Source of the DNA: Ustulina deusta | Taxonomy: Eukaryota > Ascomycota > Sordariomycetes > Xylariales > Xylariaceae | Assembly (NCBI GenBank): GCA_023159155.1 | Contig: JAJNNX010000010.1 | Span: forward strand, 434,001 to 498,000 | Reading direction: 5' to 3' | DNA length: 64,000 nt | Shown: in pieces, positions 49,402 through 60,556 of the stretch | Layout: every line of letters begins with the position of its first letter | Position numbering within the stretch: the stretch's first letter is position 1 | Made by a program: the position numbers and the translations under genes | Notes under the pieces: generated by a model | Database searches by the model: none | The model's input: the letters and a program-made list of their open reading frames with translations, nothing else | What the model was told of the DNA's origin: nothing

Positions 49402-50149
49402 TTAGTTTGGACTAAATGTGCCCAGGCGGTTCACTACATACAGTCTACCGATGAGGAAAACTAGTGACAGTAGTAATTTGCGGCTACTTTCAATTGGGCA
49501 AAACCAAGTATAGCAGTGCCAAGGAGTATGTTTACTACAGCAGAAATGATGTAGAACGGTTTCGTGGTGATGGTGGTACGAGGAAGAGTGAAATCCCATT
49601 GGGCTTGCACCGGATTATCGGAGAATATGAGGCCGAAGACTGAAGAAAAAGTAACTCCGATGATGAAAAAGAAAATTACTCGCGTGGGTATGAGGAATGG
49701 CGTATCAACGGAAAAAATCCGGCGGAAGAACAACAGAACAGACATCTTCGACAGTGCGACACTGACATTGTACAGAACGTCGGCAGCAAGACCAAGCTGT
49801 AAATCAATCCCGTCAGTGGATCAGCAAGGCTCAATTAGAATCACAGGCTTGCAGTTAGATGAGCACTCACCTTAGCCCATACTGACAATTGCGCAACAGT
49901 ATAAGTATCAATATAATGACCTGCTGCGCCAATAGATGGGATTGCTATAAGTACATTCGTAATGAATACACCGATCGCTAGTATTAATGCGATCAAGATG
50001 GTCCAGTCATCCTACCAGAGATCTCCAATTCGACGACGCTGTATGAATCGAAGAATAACGCAAATCGTGCTGACCAAAGTCAAGATGCCCGAGATAATGT
50101 CATAGTTCAGATACCCGGCACTAATGTGATTCGGGTGCAGGGTTGGCAT
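49402..50149 (-). pseudogene. PTH11/rhodopsin-like membrane protein, pseudogene
   Basis: Exon 1 (50149-49871) reads MPTLHPNHISAGY.. and one transmembrane segment, then LW-stop-DDW: an in-frame TAG at 50014-50012 falls just before the conserved DDW of this family. Next comes a second hydrophobic segment and SVWAK. Intron 49870-49797 (GTGAGT..TTTACAG). Exon 2 continues LGLAADVLYNVSVALSKMSV and LFFRRIF, NPVQAQWDF and further hydrophobic segments, but it ends at 49461. Around 49480 the frame slips: RKLLLSLVFLIGRL continues in another frame to 49402 and then stops. Intact family members have seven transmembrane segments and a long cytoplasmic tail; they sense surfaces or host cues in some fungi. 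This copy has lost the tail and cannot make a full receptor. Confidence 0.75.
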
Positions 50150-50470
50150 GATGTCTCCATGGCGAGGAGGTTTAAGACAGAATGAAGCGAATGTGAAGGG
50201 TGAATAGGGATGGAAGATACTTGGTCGCTATATTACACAGTATCAGGTACTCCGACATTATCGTGTGCGACATGCTTTCTTTCAAAATTATACATAGCTT
50301 GGAATCGCGCGCGCTCTCTCCCCCTCTTCATTCAACTGCGATTTGGGGTTCCCTTTCGTGCCAACACTGATTGATAATAAACTCCAGGAAAGCAGGACTG
50401 CGCATCAAACTCAGTTATCCGTCCATTCCCCAAGCCTAACCCACCCCCAATCAATTCAACTTCAATCAAA
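50150..50470. other. Divergent region between two relic genes
   Basis: 320 bp between the start of the receptor relic (-) and the start of the hydrolase relic (+). A GCGCGCGCTCTC patch lies near 50308, and A/C-rich sequence precedes the ATG at 50471. Nothing else seen. Confidence 0.5.
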
Positions 50471-51047
50471 ATGGCCACCGCAGTCAAACCAGCCATTCTC
50501 ATAGTCCATGGTGGCTGGCACGTCCCCAAAAGCTACGGCAAACTTGCTGCCGCTCTTGAATCGTCCGGCTTCGAAGTTCACATCCCTGCTCTCCCCTCCG
50601 TCAAAGACGTTCGTCCCCCCGAGGCCGATCTGGAGAGCGACACGGCTGTGATCCGGTGCTTTGCTGAAGGTCTCATAAAGGATGGACGTACCGTTGTCGC
50701 CCTTCTCCATTCTTATGGCGGGCAAGTCGGTTCGAACGCCTTGCACGGGCTAGGGGCCAGACGACGACATGGAGGAGGTCGACGAGTACCTCAGCACTTT
50801 TACACGCTGGAATGCGAAGTGCATGTATCAGCCGATCCAACACGCTGCATGACGTGAAATTCCTGTGTCTTACATATACGCCACCAACGACATGACGGTG
50901 CCCTTCGATTACCAGAAAAACTTCGTTGAGAACCTTGTGAAGGAGGGTCGTGAGGTCCAGACATTCGAGTTGGCAAGTGGGCACTGCCCTAATTTTACTG
51001 CTACTGATGGCGTCGTGAACGCGATTGAGAAGGTCGTTTCCGGTTGA
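50471..51047 (+). pseudogene. Alpha/beta hydrolase, pseudogene
   Basis: The frame starts MATAVKPAILIVHGGWHVPK, with the HGG oxyanion motif, and reaches LLHSYGGQVGSNALHGLG. The nucleophile elbow reads HSYGG, as in fungal EstA-like and salicylate-esterase-like hydrolases. At about 50750 the protein jumps frame directly to DDDMEEVDEYLSTFTRWN, so the middle third (lid and part of the core, perhaps 70-100 codons) is deleted. HAA-stop-REIPVSYIY then has TGA at 50850-50852 where the family has Trp. The final part, IYATNDMTVPFDYQ..SGHCPN, keeps the Asp- and His-bearing segments and ends at 51047. Catalytic residues survive in pieces but no folded enzyme can result. Confidence 0.8.
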
Positions 51048-51674
51048 GAGCGACGAAGGCATCTTCATCTGTAGACACTCTAATCGCAGCAAACATCCCC
51101 CATCAATGCCATGCATCGATGGCCCCAAGCTGGATTCATATTTTGGTGCACATCAGAGAGCTTGCCTATCTCATTGGGTGCATATGATTGATTTCCAGGT
51201 ATTACACATCTATCTCTCCAAGATTCGCTAGCTTCTTACCGACCACAGTCCACCTAGTAAATGCCCAGCATGCTCCCTTCCGAGTCTCCTGGGCAACCTG
51301 GCTCAGAAGACTGTCTAGCTGCTCGGATACCTCCTTATTGCGCGTTGTGCGGCATAAAAGCTGATGTATCGTCATGTTACACTCATGCATCGCCATCGCT
51401 AGATGTCCGGGAGCATCCCGTACATCAACCTGCACATCAAATAGATTGCCAACATTAGAAAATATGTTCGCTGACTGTGGAACCTAAGTGCGTTTGAGGC
51501 GCGAGTCCTAACCCTGCGATGGGCTCAATCGATTCTTTATTCATCAACTTTCCTAAACAGCAGGCGCTGTTGGTAATCCGAGTCAACCTTACTTCAGCGT
51601 TTGCGAACGCCGACTATCTCCCTCCCAATACGACACCCATTTTGTTCCATAGAGATGATCAAATGCATTTCTCA
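51048..51674. other. Intergenic region
   Basis: Convergent flank of the hydrolase relic (+) and the MYND gene (-). Open frames without merit; nothing supported. Confidence 0.5.
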
Positions 51675-53797
51675 CTAATCAACGTCCTCAACGATACCCT
51701 GAGCTCCAAATTTCCATTCCATGTATCTTTCTTGTCCTGTATGATTCGAAGAAAGTAGAAGAGCAAAAGCCCGCTTGGCCTGTTCTGTCGGCCTACCACC
51801 TTGGAACTTCATCGGCCATGCATCAATGATGGTATTAGTCGCCTTCATGTCAAGCATAGCGCTTGAAGCTACATCCGCAAATTGACACTCTTGCATGTAA
51901 CTATATATCCAAAGTCAGCTATCTGGGTGCACCTAGTCCGGTAGACATGTGTTAAGACGCACAAGTTGAATAGCCCATCCATGTCACAAACAAGAGCCAG
52001 GGCAGACTTTAGTTTAACGAGGTCAGGGCTATGCTCGGAAGTTATCAAGCTCTGAGATCTCAGCTCTGGCATATACCGCAAGACTTTCGATATTTGTGCG
52101 CGAGGATCTTCGGTAAGAGGAAAGAAGCATAAGGCGAGGCGTGGGTCGAGGCGTGGGGCGATGTACAGCATTATTCTGATCCCAGGGACTGCGTTCAGAA
52201 AGAGCGTGATAAGCGTCGCATGTGGATTGATAGATACAGGCTGAAGGAGGGGGGCGAACGTCTTGAGCGTCATGTTGATACCGAGGTAACCTTCGTCGCT
52301 AATATTTCCCACCTTGACGAGAGGATTAGCTTTTTGTCAACATTCGTCAAAAATAGGACACCAACATCAATGCGATCAAAGCCCTTTTCCGTCAGAGACA
52401 TAGGCAGACGCTGTGCATCGACGTGTAGGAGCGTGAACGCCACAGGCGAGGATCGCAAGCGCCTGTGAAAGTTTGCAAATAGATGCTTGAGGTAATGGTA
52501 GAGTTTGCCGTACACATCATTCTTCGCTGGTCCTATGTCAAACTCTAGAAACGATTTCATGGACCACGCGCTGGTTGGATCAGCACTATCCATCATGGGC
52601 CACTCGCGACCAAAATGAAACATGGTCCTAACGCACAGTCATCATACATTAGCAATATTCGTACCACGTAAAGGGCTCAAACTCACGGGTTCGGCGTCGT
52701 AAATTCCTCACGGGGTTGGCCGAAGGGCAGCAGAAGGCCGTCATCGCGAAACTTGGTCATGGCTGCTTTGCCAGTGGGAGATTTAGTGTACAGTGCCCTG
52801 TCCACGTAGTCAACTCTTCCCGGAGCAGATACGACCCTCTGACGCAGCTGCTGTGCCGCATCCTTGGTCAGGCCGCGAGGGACATCAAAGTAGGAAAGGA
52901 GAGAGAACCAGTTGTCCCGAGTCAGAACCAGCCGAAGAGAGCTCCCTCCAAACTTCCATGTCTTGCCCAAGAGCGCTGAGCCGGGCTTCTGCGCGATCTT
53001 GTTGCATACTTGTTCAATTAATGGTTTCAGCCCCTTATGAAGTATACTGTGGCATGATTCTGTGATTAGGGCCGAATACCAAATATGTAGAACGTGCTCG
53101 GCAGCTACACCGGGGTTTCCCTCGACGAAGAATATCAAGAGGAATATGACATTGCGAGCCACGATATCGAATTCTAGATCGTTAAGCACCACGTTGAAGA
53201 TGCCTTTGTAGCCCGGGGGAAGACTCGTAACCGAGAAGATAGCATTTCGCATGTCACCAGATGCTTTTGATAGGTTAGTAAAAATCCCGGACACCACGTG
53301 TAAGATAGCGGCGCAGGGGACACTCACCCGGAAATAGCACGCGTAGTGGTTCTTGAAAGTCGATTCCTTCATTCTGAGGTAGTCGGACCACGTCAATTGC
53401 TGGGACGTTTCCCCAGAAATATTTTGGTGTTCCGAACTCGGTGTGGGGAGGTTTCTCATCGTTTAGAAAGGTTGGTGCCCTATTCTGAGTGACCCAGGAG
53501 GGCACCCAAGTTCCCTTCATGAACGCAGACCTGCAGTCCGTGCGATGAGTTGCCCAATGGACAACTTGGCAGCGCTTGCTACAATACTATCCGCGCCAGA
53601 CGCATTAGCCTCACCAACATATTCACCCTTTTTGCTCCTTACGATCATCTACTACGAAAAGAACTAACCGTGATCATGAGACAATTCCCGCAGGCTAGAG
53701 AGCCGGCGTTATCGCAAGCCGTGGCATTTGAGTTATTGCAACATGAAGGCTTCGAGCCAATGTTAAGGCTCTGCATCCCATCGCCGAGCGTGTCCAT
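51675..53797 (-). CDS. MYND zinc-finger protein with DUF4470 domain
   Basis: 600 residues from six exons: 53797-53669, 53586-53328, 53263-52687, 52627-52366, 52312-51963 and 51900-51675. The introns (82, 64, 59, 53 and 62 bp) all fit GT..AG and frames, totalling exactly 601 codons. The first exon holds the start of a MYND finger that only becomes visible on splicing: ..LACGNCLMIT joins YCSKRCQVVHWATHRTDC (C36, C39, C45, C49, H53, H57, C61). Then WGNVPAIDVVRL and SGDMRNAIFSVTSLPPGY..VVLNDLEFDIVARN, the fungal DUF4470 pattern, and the C-terminal NPHATLITLFLNAV and ATNTIIDAWPMKF segments seen in this family. MYND fingers mediate protein contacts; the function of the family is unknown. The gene looks intact although both neighbours to its right in transcriptional order are relics. 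Confidence 0.85.
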
Positions 53798-55815
53798 TGT
53801 GTTGAGGATTGATGATGGGGTGGAAATAACGTGGTTGCTTAGGTCCTACTGAGGTGATAAGAAAGTAGCCAGGCAAGTGTTCCAACCTAGTTATTTATGT
53901 TCGAGTGTTTCGGCCAACAAACGCTTCAGACAAACGCAATGATGATGCGAGTAAATAGAAATATCTGCAAGCTTCCAGGCCTCCTTCCAGCTCAAACAAA
54001 GATGGACTCAAGTCAGGGGGTCAAAACTCACATCCTCAGCGTGTTAGACCAAGACCGAGTTCCACCTTAACAGGCAGACGAACACAAATGTGGCTGGACC
54101 TGAGATCTAAGACTGCAAAATAGTTCCCCCAAATTGTCAGTTTCATTGTAGGCTTTGAGAGAAAAGTAAATTAGGATACGGAATTGCAACTCTCAAAGAC
54201 AAACTTGCTTCATGATTCGCTGGGTTACATATGGTCAAACGGCTTCTATGTGTGACTTGGTTTCTAAAATGAGCAAACGATACCCGGAGACTGATGTAGT
54301 TGGTATCAGCGACTAATCGATACACCCAGATTAAACACTGCCATCATTTTTTCAGGAGCCTTACAGCCAAGGATGTAAGATGTACCAGATACATGGATTC
54401 CTTAGTGTCGAACCTCGGCCAGGAGGTATTTAAAATGATGATCAGTTGACGGTTGGCGTGTGCCGATGGGAGAGGGAATTCCTGCAACGGCAACTCACAT
54501 ACATACTAGCCCTTTAACCGACGCATCTCTGCAGGACGCCAGGTTGGCAGCGTAGTGGGGGAAAAATATTTTCTTCCTTTCCGCCTCCAAACATGCTCCC
54601 TCGTGCTTCCCTTTCCCATAAAATTTACAAACGGAAACTCTACCATTAATGGTGAACATTTATTTCCAACAATCTTACCAGTATTTGTTGCTGCTGGTGA
54701 TCCTCGTAGAGAACAAAGGAATTTGACAGAGAGACCACACTCTTGCCTGGCTTACATTAGTTTTGGTAATATATTTAGTTAAACTCGTAGTATCCTTCTA
54801 ATATTAAAGATGGCTAGTGAGCCAGTTCTTTATCTAGTATAGATGGTCGAGTACACCTTCATCAATCTTTGCCATCAAGGCTCCAAGCGGAAGCCATGGC
54901 ATTTAGCCAGGCAAAGATAGGGCTGCGCAAAGTCGCCGCTGCAAGATTTGAGCGGTGTGCTGCATCGATCATGTCTCGGATGTATCAGGTGGGATATATC
55001 ATATGTGCAAGCACGCCAAGACGATGCTGGTCAATCTGTCATCTGGAAACATGAGAACTCACAGAGCTATAAGTTATCCGGTACCTATGTGGGGATAGTG
55101 GGCCAATTGCACCGCGGTTATTTAGGCCACCGGCAGCTGACCATGCGTTATAATTAACATATTCGCACTACCTGAGTACTAACAATAGCAAATTGGGCTA
55201 ACTTTAGCATTACTCTAGATATGCAACTTCTAGCGTTACAAAGCTATAAATATATGCGCTAAGTTATAGCTCCTACAATACTCACTTAGTGACTCCACCT
55301 GCTTAGTGAGATTTCTATGCAACTACGAATGCTGACCCACATAACCTTCGAGAGAGTAGGTATCCCTACCCGCATGATAGTCTATTGATAGTTGGAATGG
55401 AAATCGCCGTCTTTGCTTCCGGTATCATCTTTGGTTCACGCCCAACAGGTGTGTTAGCTGGTGCCTAAGTCTTGCTGGGGTTCTGTAGGGCTACCGAGAG
55501 TGCTGGTTCTCCTGCTGTAGTAGACCCCTGATAGATGCCCACGTCTAGTGAGTAAGGCTGCCGTAACGCTGTTGCTAGATGGAACACACCTACTATGTCC
55601 AATGACGAGCCCATGCATGAAGAGAGACGCGCCCTATCGCGTCCGCAGAAAGTGCGGGATGATTTGTATCAGTATAGCCAGGATAGATCGGCGGTCTGCC
55701 TATTTGTTCTGATAAATTTGAGGCAGCATAAATCACTGATTTCGAGAATCTAGAGAATATATATGTATTCACGGCTGATTACGTATCAAATGTATAAAGC
55801 GGGATAACATCGCGC
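53798..55815. other. Intergenic region
   Basis: About 2 kb with no convincing gene. Several frames of 60-75 codons are open but featureless. Composition becomes AT-richer around 54600-54800 and 55150-55300. Confidence 0.5.
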
Positions 55816-56076
55816 CTAATGGACCTTTCTGCCAACCAGTGCCACGACCAAGATGCCCACACCAGTTTCCAGTGCTGGTTTTGCTTCTAGCTTGAGCCTG
55901 GGATTCTTTATCTTAGGAGCCAATGCTGTGGTATCACCTATGCCATGAGCCCTGGATATTTTGACCGAAGGCGTTAGCCAGACAGCATTTGACGCGTGGT
56001 CCCGTGGCAGAGCAAGGTCGCATCTAACCCCTACTACAAGCGACACGAGTAGAACCCAATGCCTATATGCTTTCAT
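55816..56076 (-). CDS. Possible small secreted protein
   Basis: 86 residues starting MKAYRHWVLLVSLVVGVRC, a fair signal peptide with a hydrophobic core and a small-residue cleavage region near V-R-C/D. An in-frame ATG six codons upstream (MSSSLG) would still leave the signal near the N-terminus. The mature part (about 66 residues) has no Cys and no known domain, and ends in a short hydrophobic stretch. No intron. It lies in a relic-rich region where effector-like genes are often found, but a chance frame is a serious alternative. Confidence 0.3.
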   Translation of the reverse strand: MKAYRHWVLLVSLVVGVRCDLALPRDHASNAVWLTPSVKISRAHGIGDTTALAPKIKNPRLKLEAKPALETGVGILVVALVGRKVH

Positions 56077-56228
56077 GCCTAATGAAGACGACATTGCCCT
56101 GCGAGTAATGATAGAACACGCAGGTGATTCATAAGATATAACTATAAATGCGGCCACTCGATCAATAACCGATTCCTGAACCTCTCAATATCTCAACGGG
56201 GGCCAACTGCCTTTATCTATGACCTCAG

Positions 56229-57303
56229 TCACAGGTGGACGAATGACGTCACCTCAAGTGGCGTTTTCGACGGGTATTGAGCAACCATGGCTTTCCCTAA
56301 CTCGTTCCACAACGGCCACAACTCAGCGTCGTGGCAGTGGACGAGCGCCCAGACAACGATAAGAGCCGTGACTTCCTTCTGGTCACGGAGTTCATAAATT
56401 TCCTTTGAACCTTTAATCTCACAAGATTTGAGATGCTCGGAGCGCTTTTCTTGGAGGCATCTAAAGATGGCGCCCGCGTCGATCTCACCATTCTCTTTTT
56501 TCACTCCTGGGTAGCTCATAATATCATCCGGCGACAGAGTACAGCCGAAAAAAGATTCGTAGTAGGCTTTGACAAGTTCCTTCATTGCTGGTTCAGGCTT
56601 GATTTCACGGTACACTATAGCCACCAAAATGCCCCCGAGCCTTGGCAGGACGGGGGAGATTTTGGCACACCACAGTACGCCTTTTTCCCTCAGAAAAGAG
56701 TACCGAGAACCTTCCAGAAGATCGGTAATTAATTTCTGCTGGCGTTCGTCCACTAGAGCTGTTTCTTGCATGCAGCCAACGTCGATCATTGACTGTTGAA
56801 CTCGGATGTTAGCAGATGACAATAAAGAAAAGTTATCCAGGATTATGGATTTTTACCTGGAGAGCTTCAAAGTAATCCCCGGGTCTGTGCCTCAGATTCA
56901 CTTTGTCGTGTCCAGGGGGTAGTGAACAAGGCTTGGCAAGCTTCCATTTTCGGTTGTTCTGGGTGCCTGGTCTCACAGTACTTTCAAGGTAGAGGTCAGA
57001 ACAGTCCCGCTTACGGGTTGCGGTGAATTTTTCAAACTGCTTGCAAAACTGCTCCAAATCCATCTTTGTCTCGGCAAGGTTTTCGCTGGTTGCTACGAAC
57101 ACCTCTAAATTGACATAGTATTTATGCTTGCTCGTAAGAGCCCGGACCAAATCCGACGCTTCCGCCTTCGCCAACGCTTTCCTTGCTGGGCCTGCTGCTG
57201 GGCTCGTTGCGCTGGTGGTACGGGTGGGCCTAGATGGTGCATTCCTTGTAAGAACCTCTTGGCGCAGCGACGCCGTCTTGTTGTTTCTTGGTTGTTTTGG
57301 CAT
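56229..57303 (-). CDS. Hypothetical two-exon protein
   Basis: 336 residues: exon 1 57303-56857, exon 2 56792-56229, with a 64-bp intron (GTAAAA, branch TGCTAAC, acceptor CAACAG). The N-terminal 50 residues are basic, rich in S, T, P and A, and probably disordered (MPKQPRNNKTASLRQEV..). The remainder is an alpha/beta-like globular region with words YYVNLEVFVATSENL, RPGDYFEALQ and LREKGVLWCAKISPVLPRLG. I do not recognise the family. No signal peptide, membrane segment or repeat. Exon joining is well supported, since both frames are long and the splice signals are good. Upstream, 57470-57740 is dense in TAGGTA words as in the ABC promoter. Confidence 0.65.
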
Positions 57304-58164
57304 ATTTTTCGCTGGGGATGGTGATGTGTTGAAGACTTGTAATTGAACAATGGCTGTGTGAACGCTGCAGGCTCAACCAGCGGTAGGGTGCCAAGGATGA
57401 GAACAGTAGGTAAGAGAAGACAGACGCGTTGGAAGGCGAGGCTTGCGAGAGGTTTCTCGTCTGTACTACAGGTAGGTGCCAAATGTCGGAATAGGCGAGC
57501 CAGCCAATTGGATGTTCATGTGTGCGTAGGTAGGTATTGTAGATATTATTGTTGAGCAGAGTCTGCTCTGCCCCTGGGTGTGTGTACTACCTAGTAATTT
57601 TAGACCTAACTCACCCCATACCTACCTAAGTACATACCTATATTTGATGCATAGAAATCCGAGTCGACAAATCACCTCTCCGGGTACCTAACACGTACGT
57701 AGTATATGCATGTACCATATGTAGGTACTAGGTAGCCTCTTGGTGGGCACCTTGGCGCGGCCCGGGCCGCGATATTAGACCGACGCCGTGGGGGCAGGTT
57801 GCACTTCCAGGTTCACGATGGCGGTCTTCAAGGTTGGGTTACATTACATGTGCAGCACAGCGATCAGTCATTGATCTTATCGTCCCACCGGTATGCCCCG
57901 TGTCCCCCGGGCCTCATCCACGACAATTCCAATAGGTATCTGAGGTGTGGCTCTGGTGTTCCCCTACCAGTTCAGGGGATAGCGACCATGCAACGACTCG
58001 TATCATGCAAAGGGAATATCAGCATGCCGCAAGGCTGGTGTGAGAGTTTTTAGGTATCTATAAAAGGGTGACCAACTCCCAGTCCTCAGTTGTCCTGTCC
58101 TTAGGTAGCAGCACCCCCTTTCCCCTTACCGCCCCTTATTCTTTATTCCACTAGCCTCGACAAA
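57304..58164. other. Intergenic region with TAGGTA-rich patch
   Basis: 57525-57735 carries many GTAGGTA / TACCTAC words, including CATACCTACCTAAGTACATA near 57617, and a GC-rich patch at 57755-57790. 58060-58160 is C/T-rich, a likely leader of the relic at 58165. Confidence 0.5.
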
Positions 58165-59035
58165 ATGACAACATACAACAATTCGATCGACTATTTCAAG
58201 GCTACTGCTGGGTACTTTAGTATATTAAAGCCTATAAAATCTGAAAACAACAGCTACAGAAAGGCATACTCCATTATAAGTAGCACAGCTATACCAAAGC
58301 AGTGGCAAATTGACGAAAAGTCCCTCTTAATATCCCCCGAACTTACGCAACAATTCAACAAACCTCTAGGTTGTGTATGCGACCCTCTCGCTATATAGGA
58401 GAGATATGTAACGAGGGTGGTTTGGAAAGCTTCTACTACCAGATTATTATCCTGCCCCTCGCTCGAGCTCTTGAGGACATCGATTCGGATATAAGAATCT
58501 ATGCTCGGCTACCAATCAGTGGCCAACCGCTCAACAAGGACAGTACCCAAGCCACTGCTAATTTCACTCCGGATGGCACCGTGTGCGGGAGAGACAGGCA
58601 GCCCTATTTGGTCTTCGACTATAAATATGCTTACCAGACAACGCCATTGGATCTAGTCGATGGAGCCAGTCCTCTGAACAATTCTTATGTTGGCCAGATG
58701 ATTTCTTATTGTGTTTCAGGCAATATCAGTGACGCCATGATACTAAAAGAAGATGCCCTCATCTTCTTGCACATCATTGGCCCGCCAAACAACGAAAGCA
58801 CCTTGACTGAGCTATCTGATGCCTTGTCTGACGTGGACCCGTTAGCCCCATTGCAAGATGCAAAACGTCCATGGACTGCAGGCAGCAGGACGTCTTCTAA
58901 CCTCCCTCAACGTAAAAGGACCGCGTTTGATCCTCGGGAGAGTCCCGATCCTATAGCTAATTCGTCGCCCAATCAGGCGACCAATCGTGGTGCGATAATA
59001 ATGGCTACACGTACTCGCAATCCGCGAATCGATTC
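58165..59035 (+). pseudogene. Accessory fungal protein, PD-(D/E)XK-like, frameshifted
   Basis: Starts MTTYNNSIDYFKATAGYFS and reads to FNKPLGCVCDP; then a one-base slip between 58380 and 58390 moves it to the frame SRYIGEICNEGGLESFYYQ, which stays open to 59035. Any intron here would be only about 29 bp, too short, so I call a frameshift. The second part, RQPYLVFDYKYAYQTTPLDL, has an [FYV]-(D/E)-x-K strand, and GQMISYCVSGNISDAMI follows. This is reminiscent of the restriction-nuclease-fold domain in fungal accessory proteins, but it is a weak assignment. The frame is then cut by a solo LTR at 59036; candidate continuation lies beyond 59253, where GATTC resumes. Confidence 0.45.
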
Positions 59036-59252
59036 TGTCAGGGACCAGGGTCACCAGTGGGTAGAAGCTACTCATGTGGGTCTGTATTCTAGGACATGAT
59101 ATATATAAAGACCTACTTCTCCCCAATCTACTGAAGGGAGGAAGGTCAGGAATCAATGATATTGAGCCCTTACCCATACCTTCCTATCTACCAGTGACCT
59201 ACTTACGACCTACTTGTGACCAGCCTTCACTCTGGGATAACCCACTCTGACA
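59036..59252. mobile_element. Solo LTR, copy 2
   Basis: 217 bp, TGTCAGGGACC..CTCTGACA, the same family as 43922-44126. Perfect 5-bp target duplication GATTC at 59031-59035 and 59253-59257. A TATATATAAAGAC box lies near 59099. It is inserted within an open reading frame, adding a stop 61 bp into the LTR. Confidence 0.92.
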
Positions 59253-60556
59253 GATTCGGACCCGCTCGCTCGAGCCCCTTCTTCGTCGCCCCCCCCCAAC
59301 CCCGGATCGAGTAATCCCATATTCAAGCTCGAGTTATCGGCCGTCCAGTAGTGATTCCCAGAGATTGGGAGGCCTTGGTGCAAAGTACACTTATCATTCC
59401 AAAATTATTCCAATTGATAATAGCAACACGTGGTTGGCTTCCATCTTTTCGTACGCTATCAGTGTTAAGAAGATGCATAAAAAAGGCCATGACTCCATGT
59501 CTCTCGAAATGATCGACCCTTTTAAAAACTAAACCTGTAGAATATTCAAGCCTTTGGCTTGACACAAAGTCGGGAGGTTTCCTATCATTCTCGTCTTTTT
59601 TCTTTTTCTGATCCGTCGTTTTTTTTTTTCTGTTTCTTTTCTTTTCCTTTCTTTCCTTTTTTCCCCCTTTATTCTTTCTCGTTTTGATTTCGCGATGACT
59701 CCATTTGAGGGTAACCAGAAAACCTGTTACGAAATCACGGTGACAGAATGTGGGCTCCAATTTCACTCGAGAGGGGGTAACCTTGTGTTGAGGCTAACGA
59801 CGAGATGCTGAGGCACTGTGGTGAACGACGATCTGCAGGAATCGAGGTAGTGTCGTCTAGTTTTCGACGCTTTGATGCAGGGCTCTCCGTAGTTGTAGAG
59901 CGGTGAAGCGAGTTCGAATGCATTTTCCGGCAGGACTAGAGGTAGTGCCAGGTAGTCTAGGGCGCTGTTCGAGCCATCGGCCTAAGATTAACTCGGGTGG
60001 TCTTTTCAACAACAGCTCTAGATAAACAGCGATGCGTCTTCTGCCAATAGAAACAACGGCATGACAACTTCTCACGGAAATAAACCTATACAGCTTGTAG
60101 GCAATATAATGGCTCATTACACGAATTTATCCCAGGGGATTCCATTTTCTTTCCACGATAACATCTCCTCATGATTCGCCCTCCGAGATAGACGAAGCGA
60201 CTCGGCAAAGTTATGCTCGTCATAGAGCATCGCTGTCACAGGTTGCAGCTCCTGTCCTCGCCGCCTGCCTTTCAGCCTCATTCGACCCAGCCGGCTCCAT
60301 CATAATACAGCGGTTCGCTCTCTGGAGGTTTAACGCTAGCTAGCGACAAGGAAAGGATCAACATGCTAATATGTCGAGGCCAGGGGCCCCCATAGCCGTA
60401 GATATGACGTTAGCCTGACGGCTAGCTAATTGTACCGTCCTGGGCCATTTGACGCATTCACGTAGACATGTCTCAATTGGATAGATGTAGAGCTAGTCTC
60501 ATGCGATCCGTTGGCTGTCACGTCCCGGCGAGGTAGACCGCACCGCCACGACCCGC
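59253..60556. other. Intergenic or relic region
   Basis: 59253-59330 continues the interrupted frame for about 25 codons (rich in S and P) before stops. 59585-59690 is a long pyrimidine tract. Minus-strand frames at 59735-60117 are Ser/Arg-rich without a domain. No gene called. Confidence 0.4.

Noticed and set aside
59323..59766. Minus-strand 147-codon lysine-rich frame
   Set aside because: The Lys/Glu richness is created by a long pyrimidine tract on the plus strand (59585-59690); no domain and no splice logic.
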